Shown here in pieces: positions 57,415-64,000 of a stretch of DNA of 64,000 nucleotides. A program made the translations under genes and the position numbers. The stretch lies in contig JBBRAX010000002.1 in the NCBI GenBank assembly GCA_038206395.1, positions 62,001-126,000 of the forward strand, written 5' to 3'. Source of the stretch: JAGSPQ01 sp038206395 (GTDB taxonomy: Bacteria > Myxococcota > Myxococcia > Myxococcales > Myxococcaceae). The stretch's first letter is position 1, and the number at the start of each line of letters is the position of its first letter. Under the pieces are notes generated by a model that made no database searches, was not told where the DNA came from, and saw only the letters and a program-made list of their open reading frames with translations.

Positions 57415-58211
57415 TTCGACTTCCTCACGGTGATGGTTCCGAGCAGACCCTCGCGGGTCGCAGAGAAAGCTTGGTAGAGCGCACCCGGCGCGGCGTCCGA
57501 GACGACGAAGGCGCCCGCCGCGAACGCCGAAGACGTCGGGAAGATTCCGGGTGGCGCGATTCCATCACTCCGTCGGGGGGCAGGTGCGTTCTTCAGCGTC
57601 ACGTCGAGCAGCTGCGCGTAGCCCTGGCCTTCCGCACTGGACAGTAGCCAGCAGCCGACACCTTCGCCCAGCACCACCGATTCATCGGCGACGTCGAGGC
57701 CGAGTCGGGCGCGCTGCTCGGACGCGGGAGGCACGAACACATCGAGCCCACCGACCAGCGCAAGATCGATTTCGCCCGCACGAAGAAGCAACGCTGCGTT
57801 CAGCACCGCCGCCTCGAAGCTCACTTCGTCCTGGCAGATCGCGAGCACCGGGCCCTCGAGCGCGTACGCCTGCGCGATGTAGAAGGCGCCCGAGTTGCCC
57901 ACCGAGTTCGCGAACTGAATCGGGCTGGGGATGCTCTGCCCGTCGTACAGCGACTGCACGAAGGGCACGAGGTCGGCGAGGTTGCCCAGCCCCGTCCCGA
58001 GGAACACGCCCGTGCGGGCGGCCGGCAGCTTCGTCAGCCCCGCGTGCTTCATCGTCAGCGCCGCCGCCGTCAGCGCGAGCTTGATGAAGCGGCCGATTTT
58101 CCGAAAACGCCCGGGCCACAGCGCCTCGAACTCGGTCTCGATGCCGCGGTGGGCGGGCAGCGCAGGCCAGGCGCGCGAGCAGGCGCCGAGAATCGAAAGC
58201 GCAGCCGTCAT
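57411..58211 (-). CDS. Short ketosynthase-like protein (chain-length-factor-like)
   Basis: A 266-residue protein that covers only the N-terminal half of a ketosynthase. GVFLGTGLGNLADLVPF and SIPSPIQFANSVGNSGAFYI align with ketosynthases. At the active-site turn it reads LAICQDEVSFEAAVL instead of TACxSxxxA, and the C-terminal domain with the two His is absent. It therefore cannot be a full condensing enzyme. Similar short partners occur in aryl-polyene clusters, where they pair with an active ketosynthase. ATG 58211 overlaps the ketosynthase stop (ATGA). Confidence 0.75.
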   Translation of the reverse strand: MTAALSILGACSRAWPALPAHRGIETEFEALWPGRFRKIGRFIKLALTAAALTMKHAGLTKLPAARTGVFLGTGLGNLADLVPFVQSLYDGQSIPSPIQFANSVGNSGAFYIAQAYALEGPVLAICQDEVSFEAAVLNAALLLRAGEIDLALVGGLDVFVPPASEQRARLGLDVADESVVLGEGVGCWLLSSAEGQGYAQLLDVTLKNAPAPRRSDGIAPPGIFPTSSAFAAGAFVVSDAAPGALYQAFSATREGLLGTITVRKSK

Positions 58212-59365
58212 GCCCCGTGGTCCTGGACGAGGAACGAGGCCGACGTGCCGCCAAACCCGAAAGAGTTGAACAGGTGCACGCCCGGCCTTCCGTGCGTCGG
58301 CTGCGAGGTTCGCAGCGGCACGAGCCCCTGCTCGCCTGGGTTCGTGAAGCCCGCGCTGGCCGGAAGAAAGCCGGCCTCGAGCGCCCACAGCCACGCGGTG
58401 ACCTCGAGCGCGGTCGACGCGCCCAGGGTGTGACCGAAGATGCCTTTGAGCGACGCGAAGGGCGGCGGGGTCGCACCGAAGACCCGCTGAAGCCCGAGCA
58501 GCTCACCCATGTCATTCACTTTGGTGCCGGTGCCGTGCGCCTTGATCGCCGTCACGTCCGAAGTCTTCAGGTTCGCGCGGGCCAGCGCCTGGTTCATGAC
58601 GCGGGCAGCGGTCGCTCCGTCGGCCGAGCCGGCGGCGATGTGGCCGGGGTCGTGCACCACGGCTCCATCGAGCACCTCGAAGCGGCTGCGGCGTTCCCCC
58701 GTCCGGCCTTCGAGCACGATTCCCGCAGCGGCCTCACCCAGCTGCAGCCCGTCGCGGTCGCGATCGAAGGGCCGGCACACCTGCGGCGAGTAGAGCTTCA
58801 GCAGCCGGAAGCCTTCGACCGAGATGCGCATCAGCGTGTCGAGCCCGAAGACGACCGCGCGCTGAATCGTGCCCTGGCGAATCGCGTGCGTCGCCATCAT
58901 CAGGCCCACCGCGGTCGACGTGCAGGCGGTGGTGTACGTGAACAGCGGGCCCTGCGCATTGAGCTGGCCAGCGAGGTGGGCGGTGATGCGGCCGGGGCCT
59001 CCGCACAGCATCGTCCACGCCTTGTTCACCGCCAGCGCCCCCTGCTGGAAGTACGCGATCTCTTCGCTGGCGGCGACGCCGGTGGTGGTGCCGACGAAGA
59101 CACCGAGGTGTTCTCTTTCGTCGAGCGTCAGGCCCGCGGCGTCGATCAGCGCGAGGGCGATGCGATCGGTCAGGGTGAACGGGCGCTGCGGCGTGACGTC
59201 GTCGCCGGGGATGACGGCGGCGAGGACTCCGGCGAACTCGCCCCCGGTGGTGCGGGCGATGCCAGTGCGGCCTTCTTTTAATGCGGCGACGTGGGAGGCG
59301 CGGTCGGAGCCGAAACAGGACAACGCGGCGACCGCCCGGATGTCGACATGAACGGAACTGCCCAT
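58208..59365 (-). CDS. FabF-type beta-ketoacyl synthase
   Basis: A 385-residue condensing enzyme with a complete triad: Cys148 in TYTTACTSTAVG, His in IKAHGTGTKVND and His in GIFGHTLGAST. It elongates acyl or ketide chains carried on ACP. The ACP gene ends two bases upstream, and the short ketosynthase-like gene overlaps downstream. The length is slightly short of the usual 410 residues. Its closest role is the elongating ketosynthase of an aryl-polyene/dialkylresorcinol-like pathway, by context. Confidence 0.9.
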   Translation of the reverse strand: MGSSVHVDIRAVAALSCFGSDRASHVAALKEGRTGIARTTGGEFAGVLAAVIPGDDVTPQRPFTLTDRIALALIDAAGLTLDEREHLGVFVGTTTGVAASEEIAYFQQGALAVNKAWTMLCGGPGRITAHLAGQLNAQGPLFTYTTACTSTAVGLMMATHAIRQGTIQRAVVFGLDTLMRISVEGFRLLKLYSPQVCRPFDRDRDGLQLGEAAAGIVLEGRTGERRSRFEVLDGAVVHDPGHIAAGSADGATAARVMNQALARANLKTSDVTAIKAHGTGTKVNDMGELLGLQRVFGATPPPFASLKGIFGHTLGASTALEVTAWLWALEAGFLPASAGFTNPGEQGLVPLRTSQPTHGRPGVHLFNSFGFGGTSASFLVQDHGA

Positions 59366-59367
59366 GC

Positions 59368-59694
59368 TTACAGCTTCAGCACCGCGCGTACTTTTTCGGG
59401 CTCGGCCGACGCGGCAATGAAGTTCGCCATCGCGTTCACCGAGGCGAAGTACTCGCGTACTGAGCTCGCGTTCTGCAGGTCGACGCCGAACTGGTACTCG
59501 ATCGCGACCGCGATCTCGACCGCATCCAGGCTGGTCAGGTTCATCGGCGGCCCTCCGAACAACGGGGCGTCATCTGCAATCTGCGCCGGGCTCACGTTCT
59601 GCACGTCACAGCTCTTGAGGATCAACGCCTTCAAGTGCTCCCGCAACTGGGGCTTGGCGTCCTCGTTGCTGGGTGCCGGCACGGCCTGAGACAT
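59368..59694 (-). CDS. Acyl carrier protein
   Basis: A 108-residue acyl carrier protein. Ser55 in NLTSLDAVEIAVAIEYQFGV is the phosphopantetheine site; the usual DSL reads TSL. The N-terminal tail is longer than in AcpP. It is the first gene of the condensing-enzyme operon and would carry the growing chain. No ribosome-binding site is visible, and a TATACA box ends six bases before the ATG, so the mRNA may be leaderless. Confidence 0.9.
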   Translation of the reverse strand: MSQAVPAPSNEDAKPQLREHLKALILKSCDVQNVSPAQIADDAPLFGGPPMNLTSLDAVEIAVAIEYQFGVDLQNASSVREYFASVNAMANFIAASAEPEKVRAVLKL

Positions 59695-59700
59695 GGACGT

Positions 59701-59706
59701 TGTATA
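59701..59706 (-). promoter_or_regulatory. Possible -10 box giving a leaderless ACP transcript
   Basis: The minus strand reads TATACA, then six bases, then the ACP start codon. This is the spacing expected when the A of ATG is the first transcribed base. No convincing -35 is present, and there is no Shine-Dalgarno sequence. Confidence 0.4.
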
Positions 59707-59730
59707 GACGGAAAAGAGAGAAGAATTGAG

Positions 59731-59755
59731 CCCGTAATTCGTTTGGTGCTACGGG
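59731..59755. promoter_or_regulatory. Inverted repeat between the ACP and diiron genes
   Basis: CCCGTA (59731-59736) and TACGGG (59750-59755) form a 6-bp inverted repeat with a 13-bp AT-richer centre in the 69-bp divergent gap. It could bind a regulator that controls both halves of the cluster. Confidence 0.35.
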
Positions 59756-59763
59756 CGCGGCAG

Positions 59764-60768
59764 ATGATCAGCGCGTACGCGATCGACGCCCGGACCTGCA
59801 TTCGGTGCGCGGCCTGCGCGACGGTCGCTCCGGCCAATTTCGTCGTCAAAACCGGGCCCGCGAAGCTCAAGCGTGCGCCCGTTTCGGGCAGCGAAGTCCG
59901 CGGGTGCGAGGCGGCGCGGATTATCTGCCCGACGCAGGCGATCTCGAAGACGGAGACCGAGGGGGACGCCCTGGCCGCGGCCTCGCCCGACACGCCCGCG
60001 CTCTACCCCCCGGTGATGGAGGCCGCCGAAGCGGTGCGGTGGAAGGTGGACGAGCTTCCCTGGGCCTCTTTCGACCAAGCGAAGGCCACGCCCGGCCTGA
60101 AAGCGGTGGTGCGCGAGATGGCGTACTCCGAGCAGACGACCTTCTCGGCGACGCAGCGCTTCATGGAAGCGTTCGGCACCGACACCGACTTTTCGCAGTG
60201 GATCTCGGTGTGGTTCTACGAAGAGACGCGGCACCCGCTGGTGTTGATGCGGTGGCTCGCGCTGGCGGGAGAAACGCAGACCGACGAGTTCGTTTTGAAG
60301 GGCCGCGCGTCGGCGCCTTTCATGAAGTCCCAGGTGGGCACGCTGACCACGAACATCATCAGCGAGATGGTGGCCGCGCACGCGTACCTGCAGATGGTGG
60401 GCGGCGCGCCCGAGCCGTTGATCACGAAGATCGTCGAACACATCGCGGCCGACGAGTCGCGCCACGGCGCCAGCTTCTTCACCTACGCCCGCCGCATCAT
60501 CGCCACCGCCGCGCAGCCCGACCGCGAGAAGATGGAAGCGCTGAAGGTGCTGCACTTCTGGTTCAACGCGAGCAAGAGCGTGAACCACCCGGTGAACGAA
60601 GCGATGGATCGCCTGAAGGCCCTGCTGCCCGCCGTCGGAGCGCCGCCCTTCATCGCGCCCTACGATCGCATCGCGCAGATCGTCGGAGTGCTGACGGACC
60701 TACCGATTCACAGCCCCGCCGACATCGGCCCGCAGCTGGTTGCGCAGACGAAGAAGCTTCACGGCTAG
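59764..60768 (+). CDS. Ferredoxin-diiron oxidase/desaturase-like fusion
   Basis: A 334-residue protein. The N-terminal 60 residues are ferredoxin-like: TCIRCAACA (Cys12, 15, 18), then Cys48 and Cys55-Pro. The rest is a ferritin-like four-helix bundle with Glu118/Glu123, EETRH (Glu154, His157), Glu201 and DESRH (Glu231, His234). This is the E-ExxH-E-ExxH set of acyl-ACP desaturases and related diiron oxygenases. Fusing the electron donor to the oxygenase is unusual. It probably oxidises an ACP-bound or free lipid product of the neighbouring operon. ATG 59764 is the likely start; in-frame GTG/TTG codons lie just upstream. Confidence 0.85.
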   Translation: MISAYAIDARTCIRCAACATVAPANFVVKTGPAKLKRAPVSGSEVRGCEAARIICPTQAISKTETEGDALAAASPDTPALYPPVMEAAEAVRWKVDELPWASFDQAKATPGLKAVVREMAYSEQTTFSATQRFMEAFGTDTDFSQWISVWFYEETRHPLVLMRWLALAGETQTDEFVLKGRASAPFMKSQVGTLTTNIISEMVAAHAYLQMVGGAPEPLITKIVEHIAADESRHGASFFTYARRIIATAAQPDREKMEALKVLHFWFNASKSVNHPVNEAMDRLKALLPAVGAPPFIAPYDRIAQIVGVLTDLPIHSPADIGPQLVAQTKKLHG

Positions 60769-60930
60769 TACGACAGTTCAGAAGTCCGTGCCCCGATCGG
60801 ACGTCGAGCCGCCCCAGTGGCAAGGCGAACGACCGGGGCGCACTTTCTGTGCGCCGCAGGAAGTTCAACGCAGCCAATGGGGATGGGGCGGCGTCCCAGC
60901 GGTGCACGAACCTCTGAACTGTCGTACTAG
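60765..60930. mobile_element. 166-bp palindromic element (MITE-like)
   Basis: Perfect 18-bp terminal inverted repeats, CTAGTACGACAGTTCAGA at 60765-60782 and its complement at 60913-60930, enclose about 130 bp. Similarity continues a little inward (GTxCGTGCxCCG on both sides). Inside is a GGCGCAC-TTTCT-GTGCGCC hairpin. There is no transposase. The left repeat supplies the TAG stop of the diiron gene and the right repeat supplies the stop of the convergent BtrH-type gene. It may be a non-autonomous transposon or a large bidirectional terminator. Confidence 0.65.
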
Positions 60931-61973
60931 GCCGGAAGCATCGCCACCGGCCGGGCCTTGCGCTGCTCGTGCTCGAGAATTTCGCGGAACAGCGCCAGCT
61001 CGCGCACGCCACACTCGCGCACCAGCGCCGCGGCTTCGGCGAACGCAGGCAGCTCGACCTTCTGGTTCCGGCAGATGCGCGCGCACTTCGCGGCGAACTG
61101 CCGCCACGTGTCGCCGATGTCGGTCAGCTGTTCCGAGAAGGCGAGGTACTTCACGTCGTCGAGCACCGGCGCCGCCTGCTGAAGGAACGCCGCGAACAGG
61201 TAACGAAAGCCCGCGCCGCCGGTGCCGATCTCTTCCTGCATCCGCACCACGTTCGACAGCTGGGTCAGGCTGTCTTGCGGGTCGGCGTAGAGGGTGGGCC
61301 ACTTCTCCATTCGATCTGCGAGCAGGCCAATCGCCTTGCCGCCGAACAACGGAATCGGAATGCGCGCCATGCCCTTCGCGGTCTCGATGATGCCGGTGCG
61401 AACGGCGTAGCGCAGGCGGGCTGGATCTGCGGCCGGCGTCTCCTTCACGAAGTACAGCTTCCCCTTCGGAGCCAGGAACCCCTTCGCGAACCGCGCCCGC
61501 GCCATCGACGGCGCCGTGCAGATCAACGGCACCTCGAGCACCGGGTCGCTGACCGTCCACCCTTCTTCCGACTTCCCGAACACCACCAGGTTGTGGGCGT
61601 TGAACTGGAAGCGGAAGCGCTTGGGCATGTGCGAGAGCCAGAAGACGTTCGTCTGCACGCCCACCGGGGTTCCGCCCGCAACCAGCTGCTCGAGCTCGCG
61701 CGTGCCCTTCTCGACATCGCGGTAGGTGCGAAGCTCGTACTTCACGCCCAGCCGCTGACACGCCTTGCGAAAGATGCCGCCGGGGGCCGAACGGAAGTTG
61801 GTGTTGGGCGCGCCGAACACCGACTTCACCGGCAGGTGGATGAAGAAGAGCCCCGCAGCGATTCCAAACGCCATCGGCTCGGTCAACGGCAGGCCGTGGT
61901 GGCTCACCAGCGAGGCGGTGACGCCGCTCTCGCAGTGCGCGGAATGGAAGTGCTTGAAGGGAAGGTCAGCCAC
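60927..61973 (-). CDS. BtrH-type acyltransferase (BtrH_N plus DUF4872)
   Basis: A 348-residue protein. KHFHSAHCESGVTASLVSHH, with Cys14, matches the N-terminal domain of BtrH, the Bacillus enzyme that transfers an acyl group from an ACP to an aminoglycoside. LSEPMAFGIAAGLFFI-like and FNAHNLVVFGKSEEGWTVSD segments are also typical. The C-terminal helical part fits DUF4872. Beside an ACP and ketosynthases it probably releases the finished chain from ACP onto an acceptor. AGGAGG upstream supports GTG 61973, which shares one base with the preceding stop. Confidence 0.85.
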   Translation of the reverse strand: MADLPFKHFHSAHCESGVTASLVSHHGLPLTEPMAFGIAAGLFFIHLPVKSVFGAPNTNFRSAPGGIFRKACQRLGVKYELRTYRDVEKGTRELEQLVAGGTPVGVQTNVFWLSHMPKRFRFQFNAHNLVVFGKSEEGWTVSDPVLEVPLICTAPSMARARFAKGFLAPKGKLYFVKETPAADPARLRYAVRTGIIETAKGMARIPIPLFGGKAIGLLADRMEKWPTLYADPQDSLTQLSNVVRMQEEIGTGGAGFRYLFAAFLQQAAPVLDDVKYLAFSEQLTDIGDTWRQFAAKCARICRNQKVELPAFAEAAALVRECGVRELALFREILEHEQRKARPVAMLPA

Positions 61974-62395
61974 TACAGCCCTCCTACCGCGAGCTCGGGC
62001 GCATCGGGCAAGAGGCGAAGCTGCGCGGCGGGAATGTCGAGCTCCTGCGCGTAGCGGGCGAGCAGCGCGTCAGAGAGGCCACGGAAGCCGGCGGGCTTGA
62101 GGTGCCACCAGACGCGAAGCCGCGTCATCCGCATCTGCGCGGCGGCGAGGCTCAGCGTCCAGTGCTTCACCGCCAGGTGGTACGCGAGCGGGCTGGCCGC
62201 TCCCCGTCTCGCGTCGTCCCACGCCTGCTGAATCAGCCGGTCTTGCGTGCGCAGCGCGACCGTCGTCGCCGCGACCTCGTCGGCGAACCCGCGCGTAGGC
62301 ACCACCACGTACTGGCCCTTCTCGTCGAGCGCGTAGGCCACCTTGCAGTGACCATCGAGAAAAGACTCATCTTGCGTGACGTCTTCCTTCTTCAC
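61973..62395 (-). CDS. Unknown 140-residue protein of the lipid cluster
   Basis: A soluble protein of 140 residues, with no signal or membrane segment. An N-terminal part with several beta strands (HCKVAYALDEKGQYVVVPT) is followed by helices, and the C terminus resembles a helix-turn-helix-like fold (RGLSDALLARYAQELDIPAA). No family was recognised. Its stop overlaps the BtrH-type start by one base (TAGTG), so it is the first gene of that two-gene operon and likely acts in the same pathway. Confidence 0.7.
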   Translation of the reverse strand: MKKEDVTQDESFLDGHCKVAYALDEKGQYVVVPTRGFADEVAATTVALRTQDRLIQQAWDDARRGAASPLAYHLAVKHWTLSLAAAQMRMTRLRVWWHLKPAGFRGLSDALLARYAQELDIPAAQLRLLPDAPELAVGGL

Positions 62396-62406
62396 TGCGC
62401 GTCACA

Positions 62407-63681
62407 TCACGGGTTGACGATGTTGAACTCGGTGCGCCGGTTCTCGGCCTTGCCCGCTTTGCTCATGTTCGAGGCAATCGGCTTCTCTTCGCCGTAGCCA
62501 ACGGCCTGCATGCGCGCGGGGTCGACCTTGCGCTTGATGAGCGCCGCCATCACCGAGTTGGCCCGGTTTTGAGAGAGCTTCAGGTTCGCGACATCCGAGC
62601 CATCGCTGTCGGTGTGGCCTTCGACGCGGATGTTCTTGATCGCCGGGTTGTCCTGTAGGGCCTGGGCGACCTCATCGAGGATCTTCTCGCTCTCAGCGCC
62701 GACGATCTTCGCGCTGCCGGTGGCGAACTTGATCTGCTTCTTGATCTCGATGCGTTCCTTCGTGACCACCACCATCGTGTACTTCTTGGGGCAGCCCTTC
62801 TCTTCCTTCACGCCGAACTGGTCGGGGCACTGGTCATCGCGGTCGACGATGCCGTCGCCATCGCGATCCTTGTCGGGGCAGCCCTCGTTGTCCTTCGGGC
62901 CGGGCTCCAGCGGGCACTTGTCCTTGTCGTCGGGCAGGCCGTCCTGGTCGTTGTCGAAGTCCGGGCAGCCGTCTTCGTCCTGGAAGCCGTCTTTGTCTTC
63001 GGCCTCGTTCGGGCACTTGTCCTTGTCGTCCGAGATGCCGTCGTTGTCCTTGTCGGTGACGGGGCAGCCGATGTTCTGAATCGGCCCCGGCACGTTGGGG
63101 CATTTGTCGGCGCCGTCGAGCAGGCCGTCGTTGTCGTTGTCGACCTCGGGGCAGCCGTCTTCGTCTTCGTAGCCGTCCTTGTCTTCCGCCTGGTCCTTGC
63201 AGAGGTCCTTGTCGTCCAGAATTCCGTCGCCGTCGCGATCGCCCACCGCGGGAACCGGGCAGCCCTGGTTGTCGGCGGGGCCCGGGGTGCTGGGACACTT
63301 GTCGTCCTTGTCGAGAACACCGTCGCCGTCCTTGTCGGTCTCTTCGATGCGGACGATTAGCTGCGGCTGCTCTTTGACGAGCACCTGCTTCGGGCCGCAG
63401 TCCTTGGAGAGCAGCAGCGCCTTCTTCGCGGCAGCTTCGGCCTCTTTCAGGTGCTCGGCAGCGCGGAAAGAGGTGCCTTCGTCGAGCTCCCCCAGCGCGA
63501 ACTCGAGGCTGGCTTCAGCAGTGGCGAGCTCGCGGGGAGCGCAGCGCATCGCTCCGCTGCGGCGCGCGCGCTCGAGGTCGACCTTGATGACGTCGGCGCT
63601 GGCGCGAACCTGCGCGCCGCTGACACAGCCGGCGCCGGCGACGAGAAGGGCCGCGACGCAAATTGAGATGAGGTGCTTCAA
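62407..63681 (-). CDS. OmpA-family lipoprotein with thrombospondin type 3 repeats
   Basis: A 424-residue lipoprotein (lipobox LVAGAGC). An N-terminal helical part is followed by about nine Asp-rich calcium-binding repeats (DKDGDGVLDKDDKCP, DNDNDGLLDGADKCP). The C-terminal OmpA domain has IKFATGSAKIV, VEGHTDSDGSD and NRRTEFNIV. It links the outer membrane to peptidoglycan through a calcium-stiffened stalk. The start is TTG 63681, whose last two bases overlap the preceding TGA; no in-frame ATG gives a signal peptide. Confidence 0.93.
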   Translation of the reverse strand: MKHLISICVAALLVAGAGCVSGAQVRASADVIKVDLERARRSGAMRCAPRELATAEASLEFALGELDEGTSFRAAEHLKEAEAAAKKALLLSKDCGPKQVLVKEQPQLIVRIEETDKDGDGVLDKDDKCPSTPGPADNQGCPVPAVGDRDGDGILDDKDLCKDQAEDKDGYEDEDGCPEVDNDNDGLLDGADKCPNVPGPIQNIGCPVTDKDNDGISDDKDKCPNEAEDKDGFQDEDGCPDFDNDQDGLPDDKDKCPLEPGPKDNEGCPDKDRDGDGIVDRDDQCPDQFGVKEEKGCPKKYTMVVVTKERIEIKKQIKFATGSAKIVGAESEKILDEVAQALQDNPAIKNIRVEGHTDSDGSDVANLKLSQNRANSVMAALIKRKVDPARMQAVGYGEEKPIASNMSKAGKAENRRTEFNIVNP

Positions 63682-63977
63682 GGTTCTGGGTCGTCCTTCC
63701 TGACGGCCTTCATCGCGACATCGCGGGCGGCGTTGGCGAACTTCGAAGCCTTCGAGGCGTAGGTCACTGCCTGCTCGAAGTCGGCGTACCCCACCTCTTC
63801 CCGGGCCTTGTGCAGGTAGAGGTTGGCGGCCGTCCACTCATAGGGGGCCAGCTTGTCCGCCTGGGCGGTACGGGCTGCCTCGAGCTGAACGTCGGCGTCG
63901 AGCAGGTGCGAGGTAGACATCACAGGGCCGCATGCGGCGGTGGCGGCCAGCGCGAGCGCAAGAAGAAGGCGGGGCAT
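63678..63977 (-). CDS. DUF4398-like small lipoprotein
   Basis: A 99-residue lipoprotein (LALALAATAACG). The mature part, DADVQLEAARTAQADKLAPY then EWTAANLYLHKAREEVGYAD, matches the helical DUF4398 pattern often found beside OmpA lipoproteins. It is coupled to the OmpA/TSP3 gene by a TTGA overlap, so both probably act in one envelope complex. ATG 63977 is chosen; a GTG at 63998 is possible. The promoter lies outside the window. Confidence 0.8.
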   Translation of the reverse strand: MPRLLLALALAATAACGPVMSTSHLLDADVQLEAARTAQADKLAPYEWTAANLYLHKAREEVGYADFEQAVTYASKASKFANAARDVAMKAVRKDDPEP

Positions 63978-64000
63978 TGACGTGCGACAAGGTCGCACGA

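Noticed and set aside
60740..61390. Plus-strand ORF across the palindromic element
   Set aside because: It runs antisense through the BtrH-type gene and is Arg-rich shadow sequence.

Overview
The window is high-GC DNA from what looks like a Myxococcota (myxobacterial) chromosome. This assignment is inferred, not proven. The sequence clues are lipoproteins with Gly/Ser-rich linkers behind the lipobox, a Ser/Thr kinase beside an FHA-type sigma-54 activator, a second giant sigma-54 activator, FHA and degenerate GGDEF proteins, DUF4388 and MXAN_5187-like proteins, and a thrombospondin-type-3/OmpA protein. No rRNA, tRNA, CRISPR array, transposase or phage gene was recognised. Genes are tightly packed, with many 4-base GTGA/ATGA stop-start overlaps.

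Layout. 1-8 kb: a receiver/histidine kinase hybrid, two membrane proteins, an esterase lipoprotein, and a kinase-activator pair. 8-16 kb: a Gly-rich lipoprotein, a GT2 glycosyltransferase coupled to a membrane-spanning NTPase, and a divergent sulfatase/LTA-synthase-like enzyme. 16-26 kb: prfC, a TPR lipoprotein behind a candidate sigma-54 promoter, then an operon of PBP1A, an FG-GAP protein, a family-5 solute-binding protein and an NtrY-like kinase. 26-32 kb: small secreted genes, a decayed hydrolase fragment, and a 1248-residue NTPase-TPR-sigma-54 activator behind a near-perfect -24/-12 promoter. 32-45.6 kb: MXAN_5187-like protein, DUF2007, a DUF1460-like protein, two HEAT proteins, degenerate GGDEF protein, CxxCH lipoprotein, FHA-GGEEF cyclase, asparaginase, DsbA-like protein, DUF4388 protein and TruD.

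45.65-49.0 kb is the most disturbed part. It holds a six-copy 24-bp tandem array, a run of inverted repeats, a CAP-domain lipoprotein with internal repeats, a sigma-54 activator broken by three stops, a PilZ remnant and a frameshifted lipoprotein. 49-55.3 kb carries a cytochrome, a GAF protein, and a five-gene operon: coiled-coil protein, a solute-binding protein fused to OmpA, ABC permease, ABC ATPase, and a membrane coiled-coil protein.

55.3-62.4 kb is the best candidate for an unusual system. One operon encodes an ACP, a ketosynthase, a short ketosynthase-like partner, a DarA-like flavodoxin-fold protein and a KAS III enzyme. Divergent from it is a ferredoxin-diiron fusion, and convergent with that a BtrH-type acyltransferase and an unknown protein. 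The set resembles dialkylresorcinol/aryl-polyene lipid pathways but includes an unexpected oxygenase or desaturase. Between the diiron and BtrH genes lies a 166-bp element with perfect 18-bp terminal inverted repeats that supplies both stop codons. The window ends with an OmpA/TSP3 lipoprotein and a small DUF4398-like lipoprotein.
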